The position numbers and the translations under genes are program-made. Positions 18,117-27,004 of a DNA stretch of 64,000 bases are shown piece after piece. Source of the DNA: an uncultured Desulfobulbus sp. (lineage in GTDB: Bacteria > Desulfobacterota > Desulfobulbia > Desulfobulbales > Desulfobulbaceae); assembly GCF_963665445.1 (NCBI RefSeq), contig NZ_OY762276.1:4024601-4088600 (forward strand), given 5' to 3'. The notes under the pieces were generated by a model. It searched no databases, was not told where the DNA came from, and saw only the letters and a list, made by a program, of their open reading frames with translations. Position 1 is the first letter of the stretch, and each line of letters opens with the position of its first letter.

Positions 18117-18162
18117 AATTTGTCAAATTATTTATGATTTCGATATTTCAGGCGAGGAGCTC

Positions 18163-18933
18163 ATGAAAAAATTTTCCCTGGTATTCAAAGCGATCTTTTG
18201 TTTAGGCCTCACTCTATGTATGCTTACAGCTGCCTGGGCAGCGGAGTCCACCGGTGACGGGGCTGTTTCCAAAGAAGTGAAAGATAAATTCCGTCAGGAA
18301 ATTTTAGGGAAATCGGGTTCGACCTCAACGGACAAGGAATATATCATCGGATACCGGGACATACTCTACATTGAAGTCTACGGTGAGGGCTCAATGGCTA
18401 TCGGCCCAACAGCTCCGGCAACGACTGCAACAAGCCTGGACCCGGTAGCAGTCCCTTCAAATGGAGATGTACGGGGACGGGGTACCGGTTCCGAAGTCGG
18501 CATGGACGGCCGCATATCCCTTCGTCACCTCGGAGATGTCTATGTGGTGGGGATGACCCTGGGGCAACTTGCTGATTATCTGAAAAAACTTTATGGCACC
18601 ATCTATGACAGCCCGACGGTCATAACTACTCTTCTGCAAAGCAACAGCCGCCAGTACACCGTCATGGGCCAAGTGAAGACTCCAGGCCTGTTTCACATGG
18701 ACTTTCCCACAACCATCGTGAAAGCAATTGCCAAAGCGGGGGGTTTTAGTGAGTGGGCCGATTCCGAGGTGACCGTCATTCGCCAGGGAAATGACCTCAC
18801 CGTTGAAAAAGGAAAATCACTTCCCAAGAAAAAAGTCGAGAAGTTCACCTTTGATTACGATGACTTCCTCAAAGGGAACGACACTGAAAAAAATATCCTC
18901 CTCGAGCCCGGAGATGTTGTTGTTGTCCATTGA
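18163..18933 (+). CDS. Periplasmic/outer-membrane polysaccharide export protein (Wza-like, SLBB)
   Basis: The protein belongs to the polysaccharide export (Poly_export plus SLBB) family, which forms or supports the outer-membrane channel for capsule/EPS. The 256-residue product starts at the ATG with GAGGAG just upstream; an earlier in-frame ATG at 18004 would add 53 unlike residues. It has a signal peptide ending 'TAAWA', then 'YIIGYRDILYIEVYG', the insertion 'GMDGRISLRHLGDVYVVGMT', and an SLBB-like tail, 'YTVMGQVKTPGLFHM', to the final 'LLEPGDVVVVH'. No lipobox Cys is at the cleavage site, unlike E. coli Wza. It opens the glycan cluster. Confidence 0.85.
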   Translation: MKKFSLVFKAIFCLGLTLCMLTAAWAAESTGDGAVSKEVKDKFRQEILGKSGSTSTDKEYIIGYRDILYIEVYGEGSMAIGPTAPATTATSLDPVAVPSNGDVRGRGTGSEVGMDGRISLRHLGDVYVVGMTLGQLADYLKKLYGTIYDSPTVITTLLQSNSRQYTVMGQVKTPGLFHMDFPTTIVKAIAKAGGFSEWADSEVTVIRQGNDLTVEKGKSLPKKKVEKFTFDYDDFLKGNDTEKNILLEPGDVVVVH

Positions 18934-18990
18934 GAGCACGATTATCTTGTGACCTTGACGACCACGTAAAAAGCCAGACCTCGGGTAGCT

Positions 18991-20466
18991 ATGCATTGCA
19001 AAATCAGCCTGTCACCAAACGTGAGAACTCGTTCTCGAAGCTATTATCGAGAACGGCATTCTTTTTCCGCCTGTCTTCTTACACTGCTCGTCTCGGGCAC
19101 CATCCTCCCCTTTTCCTCTGAGGTTGAGGCACGTCAGACGAGCGTCATCGGTTCAGTCGGGACAGGCTTCGATATTCGTGACCGGTCGTATGATACTGAC
19201 TACTCCGGTAGCACCGGAGATCAGCAAAAAATTTCGATAAAACCAACTATAACTGTCACTTCAAAAGGACTGTATGATCTGATGAGTTTTCAGTACAGCC
19301 CTGGCCTCAGTTATGAGTTCAAAGACGGCGAAACTGATATCGATCAATTCTTAAACGTCAAAGCCCAGCGCAACATGAGCTCAAAATGGTTGGTGACGTT
19401 TGCAGATCGGTATAAGTACACTGACGATTCGGAAACATACTATACGACGGCCGAAGGCGATCAAACGAGCGGCGCTGACGATGGAACTGAGACCGAAGAC
19501 ACGCTGTCTAGGGATCAAACAGGCCGCAGATATTGGACCAACGCTGCAAGCATCCGCACTTCTTATGCTCTTTATGAACATACCATGATTGATGGAGGAT
19601 ATACCTATTCGGTCCTACGCAACGAACAGGGAAGCAGGGGGAGCGATTACGATGAATACGACAAGCATGCATTTTCTGCTGGCCTGCAACATGATTTCAA
19701 CCCCAATTGGCGATCGAGCATAGGCGCAAATGTAATCCGCGGACTCTTTGATTCTTCGTCAACCAGTAGCTCGTCGAACTCCGATTTGTACCAATACGGA
19801 TTGAGCACCAGGATCGATTACGTTCACTCCAACCTGGATGCCTTTCCGTTTAAGTACTCTCTCACGACGACAGATTACGACACAAGCAGCCGTAGCGGCA
19901 CCACCGCGCATCAATGGTCTCTTGGCTGGGAGCATGCCATGAACCAGCACACCCGTGTCTCCATTGGCGGCGGCCCCTCCTATGCGGTTACAGAAGGCCT
20001 GGACGGAGAGTGGAGCTATAATGCGTATTTGAATTTTTCTCAAAAATTCGAGCATACCTCCTATTCCCTGCAACTCACCAAGGAATTTGAAACCAACAAC
20101 TTCAGCGGCACCGACGAATCCGGCCTGGAAGACACGTATAATGCACGTTTTAATATTGCCCACCAATACACGAAAGCGCTGCGGGGCAATATGTTTGCCA
20201 GATACAGCAAACAGTCGCAGTTGGACCCGCAGGGAATCTATCGCACGGCGACCGGCATAACTCCCCAGACCACCACCGGCGACAATACCTATGACAAAGA
20301 CATTTACGAAGCCGGTGTCGGCCTAAATTATGCTTTTAACCAGTGGTACTCTCTCGGACTCAGGTATTCCTACTATGTCTCCGAAGGACAACTGGATAGC
20401 GATCAGTACGACGAACACCGAGTTATCCTTTCATTGGACATGAGCAAAGAACTTTTCCGCTGGTAA
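18991..20466 (+). CDS. Outer-membrane beta-barrel protein associated with PEP-CTERM/EPS loci
   Basis: The 491-residue protein has a long basic N-terminus and a hydrophobic core ('LLTLLVSGTILPF') ending in 'SSEVEA', a signal peptide. The rest is alternating polar/aromatic strands such as 'WLVTFADRYKYTDD' and 'YSLGLRYSYYVSEGQ'. It ends in '...MSKELFRW', a terminal aromatic typical of barrels inserted by the BAM machinery. This matches the uncharacterised barrel proteins found in exosortase-linked EPS clusters, which may serve as an export pore. It follows the Wza-like gene by 57 bp. Confidence 0.75.
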   Translation: MHCKISLSPNVRTRSRSYYRERHSFSACLLTLLVSGTILPFSSEVEARQTSVIGSVGTGFDIRDRSYDTDYSGSTGDQQKISIKPTITVTSKGLYDLMSFQYSPGLSYEFKDGETDIDQFLNVKAQRNMSSKWLVTFADRYKYTDDSETYYTTAEGDQTSGADDGTETEDTLSRDQTGRRYWTNAASIRTSYALYEHTMIDGGYTYSVLRNEQGSRGSDYDEYDKHAFSAGLQHDFNPNWRSSIGANVIRGLFDSSSTSSSSNSDLYQYGLSTRIDYVHSNLDAFPFKYSLTTTDYDTSSRSGTTAHQWSLGWEHAMNQHTRVSIGGGPSYAVTEGLDGEWSYNAYLNFSQKFEHTSYSLQLTKEFETNNFSGTDESGLEDTYNARFNIAHQYTKALRGNMFARYSKQSQLDPQGIYRTATGITPQTTTGDNTYDKDIYEAGVGLNYAFNQWYSLGLRYSYYVSEGQLDSDQYDEHRVILSLDMSKELFRW

Positions 20467-20562
20467 TAGCCCATTCATCTCCAACTGAGGTGGGACACGA
20501 CCACAACACTGCCCCTTCGTTTTTTTCAGCTTGCCCTCGCAAGCGACTTTCTCTTACAATAC

Positions 20563-20584
20563 CAGGGATCCATTGGGGTCCCTG
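20563..20584. other. Small hairpin upstream of the initiating transferase
   Basis: CAGGGATCC-ATTG-GGGTCCCTG forms a 9-bp stem with one mismatch, 43 bp before the next gene. No U-run follows. It could be a 5'-UTR structure or a protein-binding site. Confidence 0.3.
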
Positions 20585-20627
20585 CACGTCCATCCTTACA
20601 TCACACTTGAACCGTTATTGCGGATAA

Positions 20628-22052
20628 ATGTTTTCTTTTATGATGCAACACGACGCCAATGATTTCGGCTCCAACATCTCGCTCATCGACGGCTTAAGCA
20701 CAGCACTTGCCTTTCTGGCGGCATTTGGGCTCCGGGCACTGTGGCCCCACCAGGAAACCCTGGATATCTATTCGCATGTCTTCCTCATCCCCCTTCTCCT
20801 GGCGATAACGATCAGCCTGCTTTCTTATTTCGGTGCCTATCTGGGGCCCAACAAAACCACCTTTGGCGGCTATTGCTGGTCAATTATCAAAACAATTTTT
20901 ATTTCCGTCAGTGTCCTGCTGCTGTTACTCTCGTTTCTCAAAATCGAGTATGTGAGCAGTTATGTGTTGCTGATATATGCAGCGTTAGAATTCATCACCT
21001 TAACCATAATTCGCGCCTGGGCCATTTATACATTCAAGGAGCAGGTTCGGTTGGGAAAAAATAAACTGCGAGTCCTGGTGGTAGGCACGCGCAGTCGCGC
21101 CCAAGAGTTGGTGAAGGCCCTCCACCACCAAGTTATCTGGGGTGTGCAAGTAGTTGGTTTCATTGACCCTGATCCAGCGTTCCTTGGCACGGAAATCCTC
21201 GGGGTACCTGTTATAGGTACCGTTGAAAACATGCATGAATGCCTCAAGAATAATGTTTTTGACGAGGTTATTATTGCCATTCCCCGCTCCCTACTTGACG
21301 ATGCCGAACCTATTGTCATGGCATGCGAGGAAGAGGGAGTCCGTCTTCGCTTCATGGCCGATATCTTTAATGTCCAAGTAGCACGCATCTCCCTTACCCA
21401 GGTTCAGGGTATTCCATTGCTAACCATGGAGCCTGTTGCGCAAGACCCTCAGCAATTACTGGCTAAACGAATATTTGATCTAACGCTGACCATCTTATCT
21501 ATTCCCATTTTGATTCCTATATTTTTGGTCATTGCTCTGGCCATAAAGATTGATTCTCCAGGACCAGTCTTTTTTATTCAACAACGGGTCGGTTTGCGCA
21601 AGCGCCTTTTCCCGATGATCAAATTTCGCTCGATGCGTATGGACGCCGAGGAAAAGCTCGATGAAATCGAACACCTCAATGAGGCTGACGGTCCTATCTT
21701 CAAAATACACAATGACCCTAGAGTAACAAAATTCGGACGTTTTATTCGAAGAACAAGCATTGATGAGTTACCGCAGCTCGTCAATGTTCTCCGTGGGGAA
21801 ATGAGCCTAGTCGGACCGCGACCGATGTCGCAACGGGATGTTGCACAATTTGACAGAGGCATCCAGCGTAAACGTTTCAGCGTGCAACCTGGCCTGACCT
21901 GCATCTGGCAGATCTCCGGCAGAAGTGATCTTCCCTTTGAAAAATGGCTGGAACTGGATCTGGAATATATTAACAACTGGAGTTTCTGGCTGGATATTAA
22001 AATCCTGTTTAAGACTATCCCAGCAGTCTTAAAATCGAAGGGGGCTGTCTGA
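20628..22052 (+). CDS. Initiating sugar transferase (polyprenyl-phosphate hexose-1-phosphate transferase, EpsB-like)
   Basis: This protein starts repeat-unit synthesis by moving a hexose-1-phosphate from a nucleotide sugar to undecaprenyl phosphate at the inner membrane. The 474-residue product has several N-terminal membrane helices (about residues 15-135), a CoA-binding-like Rossmann segment ('LRVLVVGTRSRAQELVKAL'), another membrane helix and the C-terminal bacterial sugar transferase domain. That domain has 'KRIFDLTLTILSIPILIP', 'PGPVFFIQQRVGL', 'IKFRSMRMDAE' and 'LRGEMSLVGPRPM'. The layout matches the PEP-CTERM-associated sugar transferases of EPS clusters. The start is taken as the first ATG of three near the N-terminus. 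Confidence 0.92.
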   Translation: MFSFMMQHDANDFGSNISLIDGLSTALAFLAAFGLRALWPHQETLDIYSHVFLIPLLLAITISLLSYFGAYLGPNKTTFGGYCWSIIKTIFISVSVLLLLLSFLKIEYVSSYVLLIYAALEFITLTIIRAWAIYTFKEQVRLGKNKLRVLVVGTRSRAQELVKALHHQVIWGVQVVGFIDPDPAFLGTEILGVPVIGTVENMHECLKNNVFDEVIIAIPRSLLDDAEPIVMACEEEGVRLRFMADIFNVQVARISLTQVQGIPLLTMEPVAQDPQQLLAKRIFDLTLTILSIPILIPIFLVIALAIKIDSPGPVFFIQQRVGLRKRLFPMIKFRSMRMDAEEKLDEIEHLNEADGPIFKIHNDPRVTKFGRFIRRTSIDELPQLVNVLRGEMSLVGPRPMSQRDVAQFDRGIQRKRFSVQPGLTCIWQISGRSDLPFEKWLELDLEYINNWSFWLDIKILFKTIPAVLKSKGAV

Positions 22053-22108
22053 TAATGCCAAGTTCAACTGAATACATGGGCTACACCATCGTTCGGTTCT
22101 TTAATATT

Positions 22109-22212
22109 GATGGTTTCGTAAAAAGTCAAAAGCCTGAATGTAGCGCATCGTGAAATCAGGAACTTACGAAGCTCGAAACGTCGCTCTCGGGCCTTTTCAC
22201 GAGAACGACAAT
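22109..22212 (+). repeat. Dispersed ~104-bp two-hairpin element, copy A
   Basis: This copy runs from GATGGTTTCGTAAAAAGTC to ACGAGAACGACAA and ends directly at the ATG of the next gene (22213). The second hairpin (22180-22189 with 22200-22209) has one C-A mismatch. The end of the element supplies the CGAGA about 8 nt before that ATG, so the element forms the 5' leader. Confidence 0.9.
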
Positions 22213-23322
22213 ATGGAAAGGGATGTCCATTGCCTTTTTGGCCTGGCGGTCGATAATTGCTCCCTAACATCAACAAAAGACCTTTTACGACAACGGATCA
22301 GACAGGGGCAAAAAACCGTTTTGTCAACGATCAATATCAACTGGATAGCTCAAACTCTGCGTAATGAAGAGTTTCGTGACATAGTAAACGGCAGCGACCT
22401 TGTCGTCATCGATGGGAAACCGCTTCTCTGGCTGGCACAATTGCTGGGGTGCCCGATGAGAGAAACCGTCCCCGGATCCACTCTTATCCAAGAGCTCCTT
22501 GAAGAACAAGTTGATCAGCCTCTCACCATCTTTTTACTCGGCGGTGAAGGGGATACAGCCAAATTGGCCATGCAGAACATCAACCGACACCATAATGGTG
22601 GCCTGCGCGCTGTTGGAGCTCTCAATCCCGGGCATGGAACAGTGGAAGAACTGAGCACCGCCGAGATTCTAAATGCTGTCAATTCGACCCAACCCGACAT
22701 ACTTTTGGTCGCCTTAGGCGCGAAAAAGGGAACTCTGTGGATCGAACGCAACCGCTGCCAGCTGAATGCCAAGGTCATCAGCCATTTGGGCGCCACCATC
22801 AATTTTCTCGCAGGAACTGTGCACCGGGCCCCCCGTTTTGTGCAGTCTAGCGGCCTGGAGTGGGCCTGGAGGATTATTCAGGAACCGAAACTCTTTTCCC
22901 GTTACGCGCTTGATGCCTTGACGCTGATGAAATTTCTCTTTCCCCGAATACCGGTCTGGTTGCAATATCGCGTTCAGGCCCGGCGGATACCGCCCGACGC
23001 GCCCCTCCATTCCATTGAATTGCACAGCGATGACCCAAACACGATAATACTCCACCCTCCGGCTCGACTTCAGGCCCGGCACGCCAAGGAGCTCCGCCAT
23101 ATTATCGCTCACCACTCGGCAACGAATCGCCACATTACTATAGATTTTCGAAAAACCGTTTACGCTGACGGTGCCTTCTGGGGGACATTGGTTCTGCTGC
23201 AACGCTGTTACAGTGGGCCACCCTGCAAGATAGCCATAACCAATTTCACCCAAGCCATGCGCGGCTGGGCACGGCTGTTCCAACTCCCCCTCAATCAGGA
23301 ATGCTCTGCTAAAAATCAATAG
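22213..23322 (+). CDS. WecG/TagA/CpsF glycosyltransferase with C-terminal STAS-like domain
   Basis: Residues 1-245 are a GT26-type WecG/TagA/CpsF transferase, which adds a sugar (often ManNAc or ManNAcA) to a lipid-linked acceptor: 'TVLSTININWIAQTLRN', 'GSDLVVIDGKPLLWLAQLLG', 'FLLGGEGDTAKLA' and 'LGATINFLAGTVHRAP'. Residues about 265-365 look like a STAS fold, with 'RHITIDFRKTVYADGAFWG' in the place of the phosphorylatable loop and 'QAMRGWARLFQL'. The usual Ser/Thr of that loop is not obvious. The start is the ATG at 22213; an earlier in-frame ATG at 22150 lies inside the repeat, so its residues would be repeat-encoded. Confidence 0.85.
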   Translation: MERDVHCLFGLAVDNCSLTSTKDLLRQRIRQGQKTVLSTININWIAQTLRNEEFRDIVNGSDLVVIDGKPLLWLAQLLGCPMRETVPGSTLIQELLEEQVDQPLTIFLLGGEGDTAKLAMQNINRHHNGGLRAVGALNPGHGTVEELSTAEILNAVNSTQPDILLVALGAKKGTLWIERNRCQLNAKVISHLGATINFLAGTVHRAPRFVQSSGLEWAWRIIQEPKLFSRYALDALTLMKFLFPRIPVWLQYRVQARRIPPDAPLHSIELHSDDPNTIILHPPARLQARHAKELRHIIAHHSATNRHITIDFRKTVYADGAFWGTLVLLQRCYSGPPCKIAITNFTQAMRGWARLFQLPLNQECSAKNQ

Positions 23323-23350
23323 CACAAGATCGTCCATAAAAAAAACCGTA

Positions 23351-23396
23351 TGTTACGAAACGCGAATGTTGTTCGAGAACTATTTGCAAGAGTAAC
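23351..23396 (+). repeat. Degenerate fragment of the dispersed element
   Basis: The segment TTACGAAACGCGAATGTTGT, followed by GAGAAC and AAGAGTAAC, aligns with the second half of the element (TTACGAAGCTCGAA...GAGAACGAC). Divergence is high, so this is tentative. Confidence 0.35.
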
Positions 23397-23516
23397 ATTT
23401 GGAGTGGCCCATTAGTCAAATGCAATGAATCGGTTTACCGGGAAAACAGCCAGGTATAAACAACGCGCGTCGTTCCAGCATTTTTGAGATCGGCAACAAC
23501 GCAAAGGAATCAGTTC

Positions 23517-24605
23517 ATGAAAATTACTTTTATCCTGCCTCACGCAGGACTATCTGGCGGCATTAAAGTGGTGGCCATTTATGCAGAGCTATTAACAAAG
23601 CGCGGGCACATAGTGAATGTTTTCTCTGTTCCACGTCGCCCCATTTCGTTCAAACAAAAACTAAAATTATTCTTCAAAAATGGAAAATTGCATAATCACA
23701 CCAGGAAAGAACAATCATACTTTGATAACAGACAAGTTAATCACACGGTAATCAATAGCTACAGAGACATCACTGACAAGGACGTGCCAAATGCAGATAT
23801 CGTTATCGCTACCTTTTGGAACACAGCCTACTGGGTAAATAATTTATCCTTTTCAAAAGGGGAAAAAGTCTATTTCATCCAAGGGAAAGAAGCAGATTTT
23901 CCCAATCTACCCCATGAAATGGTAGAACAAACTTACAGTTTTCCATTATCAAAAATTACTATTTCCAAATCATTAAAAAATTGGATCGAAAAATATGATA
24001 ACAATAACAAAATCTTTGTTATCAAAAACAGTGTAGATACAAAACAATTCCACGCTGAATTCAGAAACAAACAAGATGTTCCTTCTATTGGCTTTATGTA
24101 CTCAAATTCATGGATCAAAGGTCCTGATTTGATAGCAGATACACTCAAAATTGTTCATAATATTTTTAACAATTTAAAAATTTACTCATACGGGTTATCT
24201 GATATTGACAAACAAATTTTTCAAGGTCTTAACATTGAACATGTCACCCAACCCGAACAAGACAAAATCCGTTACATTTATGAAAAATGCGATGTATGGT
24301 TGTGTGGGAGCAGGATGGAAGGCTTTCATCTTCCCCCTTTAGAGGCAATGGCTTGCAGATGCCCTGTTGTTTCAACAGCAGTTGGTGGTCCTCTTGATAT
24401 AATTCAAAATGGAATTAATGGGTTTATCGTCCCTATAGATGACCAAAAACAGTTAGCGGATTCAGTTGTCAAGGTACTTTCACTACCCAATACAAACTGG
24501 CTAGAGATGTCCAATCAAGCTCACCGGACAGCTCATTCATATACCTGGGACGATGCGACTGAGTTACTGGAAAAATTTTTGCTAGACCTCATCCCATCGA
24601 ATTAA
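23517..24605 (+). CDS. Family 4-like glycosyltransferase
   Basis: This is a 362-residue GT-B fold retaining glycosyltransferase. The N-terminal domain starts 'MKITFILPHAGLSGGIKVV' with the donor-side glycine loop. The C-terminal domain holds the GT4 signature 'CGSRMEGFHLPPLEAMACRCPVVST', including the E(x7)E-type pair. I chose the ATG at 23517, with AAGGA about 9 nt upstream; the longer frame's first 11 residues are unlike the family. The coding sequence is clearly more AT-rich than the ABC genes downstream, suggesting a different origin. The donor and acceptor sugars are unknown. Confidence 0.88.
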   Translation: MKITFILPHAGLSGGIKVVAIYAELLTKRGHIVNVFSVPRRPISFKQKLKLFFKNGKLHNHTRKEQSYFDNRQVNHTVINSYRDITDKDVPNADIVIATFWNTAYWVNNLSFSKGEKVYFIQGKEADFPNLPHEMVEQTYSFPLSKITISKSLKNWIEKYDNNNKIFVIKNSVDTKQFHAEFRNKQDVPSIGFMYSNSWIKGPDLIADTLKIVHNIFNNLKIYSYGLSDIDKQIFQGLNIEHVTQPEQDKIRYIYEKCDVWLCGSRMEGFHLPPLEAMACRCPVVSTAVGGPLDIIQNGINGFIVPIDDQKQLADSVVKVLSLPNTNWLEMSNQAHRTAHSYTWDDATELLEKFLLDLIPSN

Positions 24606-24620
24606 CAGGAACAACGTAAC

Positions 24621-25436
24621 ATGAACGAAATACTAATACGGCCCAGCAAGGGGTGGATCAATATCGACTGGGCGGAACTTTACCGCTATCGCGAGCTTCT
24701 GATGTTTCTTACTTGGCGCGATATCCTGGTCCGCTACAAGCAGACCGTGCTGGGTGTCGCCTGGGCCGTACTGCAGCCAGTTTTCATGATGCTGGTCTTC
24801 ACCATCATCTTCGGCAGGCTCGCCAAAATCGATTCGCTAGGTCTACCGTACGCGGTTTTTGTCTATGCGGGCTTGCTCCCCTGGACTTTTTTTTCAACTG
24901 CGGTCAGCCAATCCAGCCTCAGCCTGGTCAACCAGCAGAACCTCCTTACCAAGATCTATTTTCCCCGCCTGTTCGTGCCCTCCGCAAGTGTCGGAGCCGG
25001 CCTTGTAGACCTTGCCATTTCCTTTGTGGTCTACGGTGTTATCCTTGCCACACACGGCATTGTCCCCAGTGCTGGGGTTATGTGGCTCCCTCTGCTCATC
25101 CTGCTGACGATTCTCGCGGCCCTTGGATTTGGCTACACCCTGGCCGCCCTGACCGTCAGCTACCGGGATTTTCGTTTCCTTATTCCGTTCATGCTCCAAG
25201 CCATGATGTACATCAGCCCAGTAATCTATCCGGTCAAACTGGTGCCGAGCCAATACCACTGGCTGTTGGCCATTAATCCTATGACCGGCATTATCGATGC
25301 TTTTCGCGCTGCCATTCTTGGGACCCCATGGAATCCGACAACCCTGGTGGTCTCTACTTTGGTGACCATCGGGCTGTTTCTTTTCGGATTGTTTTTTTTC
25401 CGTAAAACTGAACGGCGCTTTGCCGATATTGCCTGA
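24621..25436 (+). CDS. wzm: Polysaccharide ABC transporter permease (Wzm-like)
   Basis: This 271-residue ABC-2 type membrane subunit flips or exports lipid-linked glycan across the inner membrane with the ATPase encoded next to it. About six hydrophobic segments are visible. The cytosolic N-terminus carries the family 'LYRYRELLMFLTWRDILVRYKQTVLG', and the C-terminal part has 'NPMTGIIDAFRAAILG'. It begins 15 bp after the GT4 gene and ends 17 bp before the ATPase gene, so they form one unit. Confidence 0.93.
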   Translation: MNEILIRPSKGWINIDWAELYRYRELLMFLTWRDILVRYKQTVLGVAWAVLQPVFMMLVFTIIFGRLAKIDSLGLPYAVFVYAGLLPWTFFSTAVSQSSLSLVNQQNLLTKIYFPRLFVPSASVGAGLVDLAISFVVYGVILATHGIVPSAGVMWLPLLILLTILAALGFGYTLAALTVSYRDFRFLIPFMLQAMMYISPVIYPVKLVPSQYHWLLAINPMTGIIDAFRAAILGTPWNPTTLVVSTLVTIGLFLFGLFFFRKTERRFADIA

Positions 25437-25453
25437 TCCGAGGAGAGACAAAG

Positions 25454-26761
25454 ATGGGCCAAAACGTTATCCGTGTTTCTAACCTTGGAAAATCGTACCG
25501 CCTGGGGTATCGGGAAAAACAGGCCGATTCCTTCAGGGACCTCCTCACCGGCTTGTTCCGGGCTCCCGTGCAGAGAATTCGCAACCTCGGCGAGCATACC
25601 GTTGAATCCGACGATGCCTTTTGGGCGCTCAGGGATGTCTCCTTTTCCGTCCAACCTGGCGAGGTCGTTGGTATTATAGGAAGAAACGGAGCTGGAAAAT
25701 CAACCCTGCTCAAGGTCCTATCCCGCATCACCGAACCAACGGAGGGCGAAATTCGTTTACGCGGCCGGGTATCATCATTGCTGGAAGTAGGTACCGGTTT
25801 TCATCCGGAATTAACCGGGCGAGAAAATATTTTTCTCAATGGCTCGATTCTCGGCATGTCCAAGGCGGAAATAAGAGCCAAGTTTGATCAGATTGTCGCC
25901 TTTTCAGAGATTGAAAAATTTCTCGACACCCCTGTCAAACGCTATTCTTCCGGCATGTATGTCCGGCTTGCCTTTGCCGTGGCAGCCCATTTAGAACCCG
26001 AGATTCTCATCGTCGACGAGGTGCTGGCGGTCGGTGATCTGGAATTTCAAAAAAAATGTTTAGGAAAAATGGGCGATGTGGCCCGTGAAGGGAGAACGGT
26101 ACTCATCGTCAGCCATAACATGAGCGCTATTCAGGCCTTGTGCGAACGCGCCATCCTACTTCGCTCCGGACGTTTAGTGGATGACGGTCCGACTTCGGAT
26201 GTCGTCAGAAATTATCTCAAATTTCTTGAAAAAGGAGCATCGAGCCCCTTTGACAACAACCCCGAGCGAAAATGCTCCGGAGCTATCATGCTCACAGGGG
26301 CACGCATGCTGGATGAGCATGGCCATCACATCGAGCATCCGGTGTCCGGAAAACCGTTAACGCTCAAATTTGATTACCACAATAAAAGTGGCATCACACA
26401 TGTGGATGTCCTCATGACTATATACAATCACCTCGGCACGGCTGTCAGCCACTTCAATACCCGGATAGAGGGCATAAGGCTTCCAGTTGAGGAATCGGGC
26501 AGTTATTATTGCACAATACCGAGGCTGCCCTTGCCCATGGGGGACTACAGGATTGCTATTGCCCTCCAGGTTAACAATAAAAATGTTGATCTTATCCCCA
26601 ACATTCTCGCTTTTAGCGTCATAGTCGGCTGCTTTTTTGACACCGGATTAATGCCAGACATTCAATACTCGGCAGCTTTGTTTGACCATACATGGGAATC
26701 TACAAAAATCTTCGATTCCCCAATATCTGAGGGGTCTATCTGTAAGCCGGAGACACTATAA
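25454..26761 (+). CDS. wzt: Polysaccharide ABC transporter ATPase with C-terminal glycan-recognition domain (Wzt-like)
   Basis: The 435-residue protein has a nucleotide-binding domain (about residues 1-255): Walker A 'GRNGAGKST', signature region 'RYSSGMYVRLAFAVA', Walker B 'EILIVDEVLAVGD' and H-loop 'SHN'. The remaining 180 residues ('SGAIMLTGARMLDEHGHH...') form an immunoglobulin-like C-terminal domain. In other Wzt proteins this domain recognises the modified non-reducing end of the O-polysaccharide. The glycan exported here may therefore need a terminal cap, and the acyl- or pyruvyl-modifying enzymes nearby are candidates. AGGAGAG precedes the ATG. Confidence 0.93.
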   Translation: MGQNVIRVSNLGKSYRLGYREKQADSFRDLLTGLFRAPVQRIRNLGEHTVESDDAFWALRDVSFSVQPGEVVGIIGRNGAGKSTLLKVLSRITEPTEGEIRLRGRVSSLLEVGTGFHPELTGRENIFLNGSILGMSKAEIRAKFDQIVAFSEIEKFLDTPVKRYSSGMYVRLAFAVAAHLEPEILIVDEVLAVGDLEFQKKCLGKMGDVAREGRTVLIVSHNMSAIQALCERAILLRSGRLVDDGPTSDVVRNYLKFLEKGASSPFDNNPERKCSGAIMLTGARMLDEHGHHIEHPVSGKPLTLKFDYHNKSGITHVDVLMTIYNHLGTAVSHFNTRIEGIRLPVEESGSYYCTIPRLPLPMGDYRIAIALQVNNKNVDLIPNILAFSVIVGCFFDTGLMPDIQYSAALFDHTWESTKIFDSPISEGSICKPETL

Positions 26762-27004
26762 TGTAAACAATGGCGCTTGAACAAATGACACGAAATGATC
26801 GCGGGGAAGATACCGTTCACCTTGATATGATTCGGTCGCTGACGTCGACACGGTAAAGTGCGAGGCTGAACCTCTGCCTCATTCTCCCAGGACAATTACG
26901 CCCTCCGGATGATGACGATTATGATAGTTTTCGGTCAACACTGCTATGGAAGCAATGCATCAACTTATCCCCCAAATAATTAATAAACTACGGTTTGAGC
27001 CACC

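Noticed and set aside
26992..27004. GGTTTGAGCCACC before the 27.0-kb acyltransferase, also at 38910 and similar at 5224
   Set aside because: Short, and only near-identical in the third place; could be chance, so not called a repeat.
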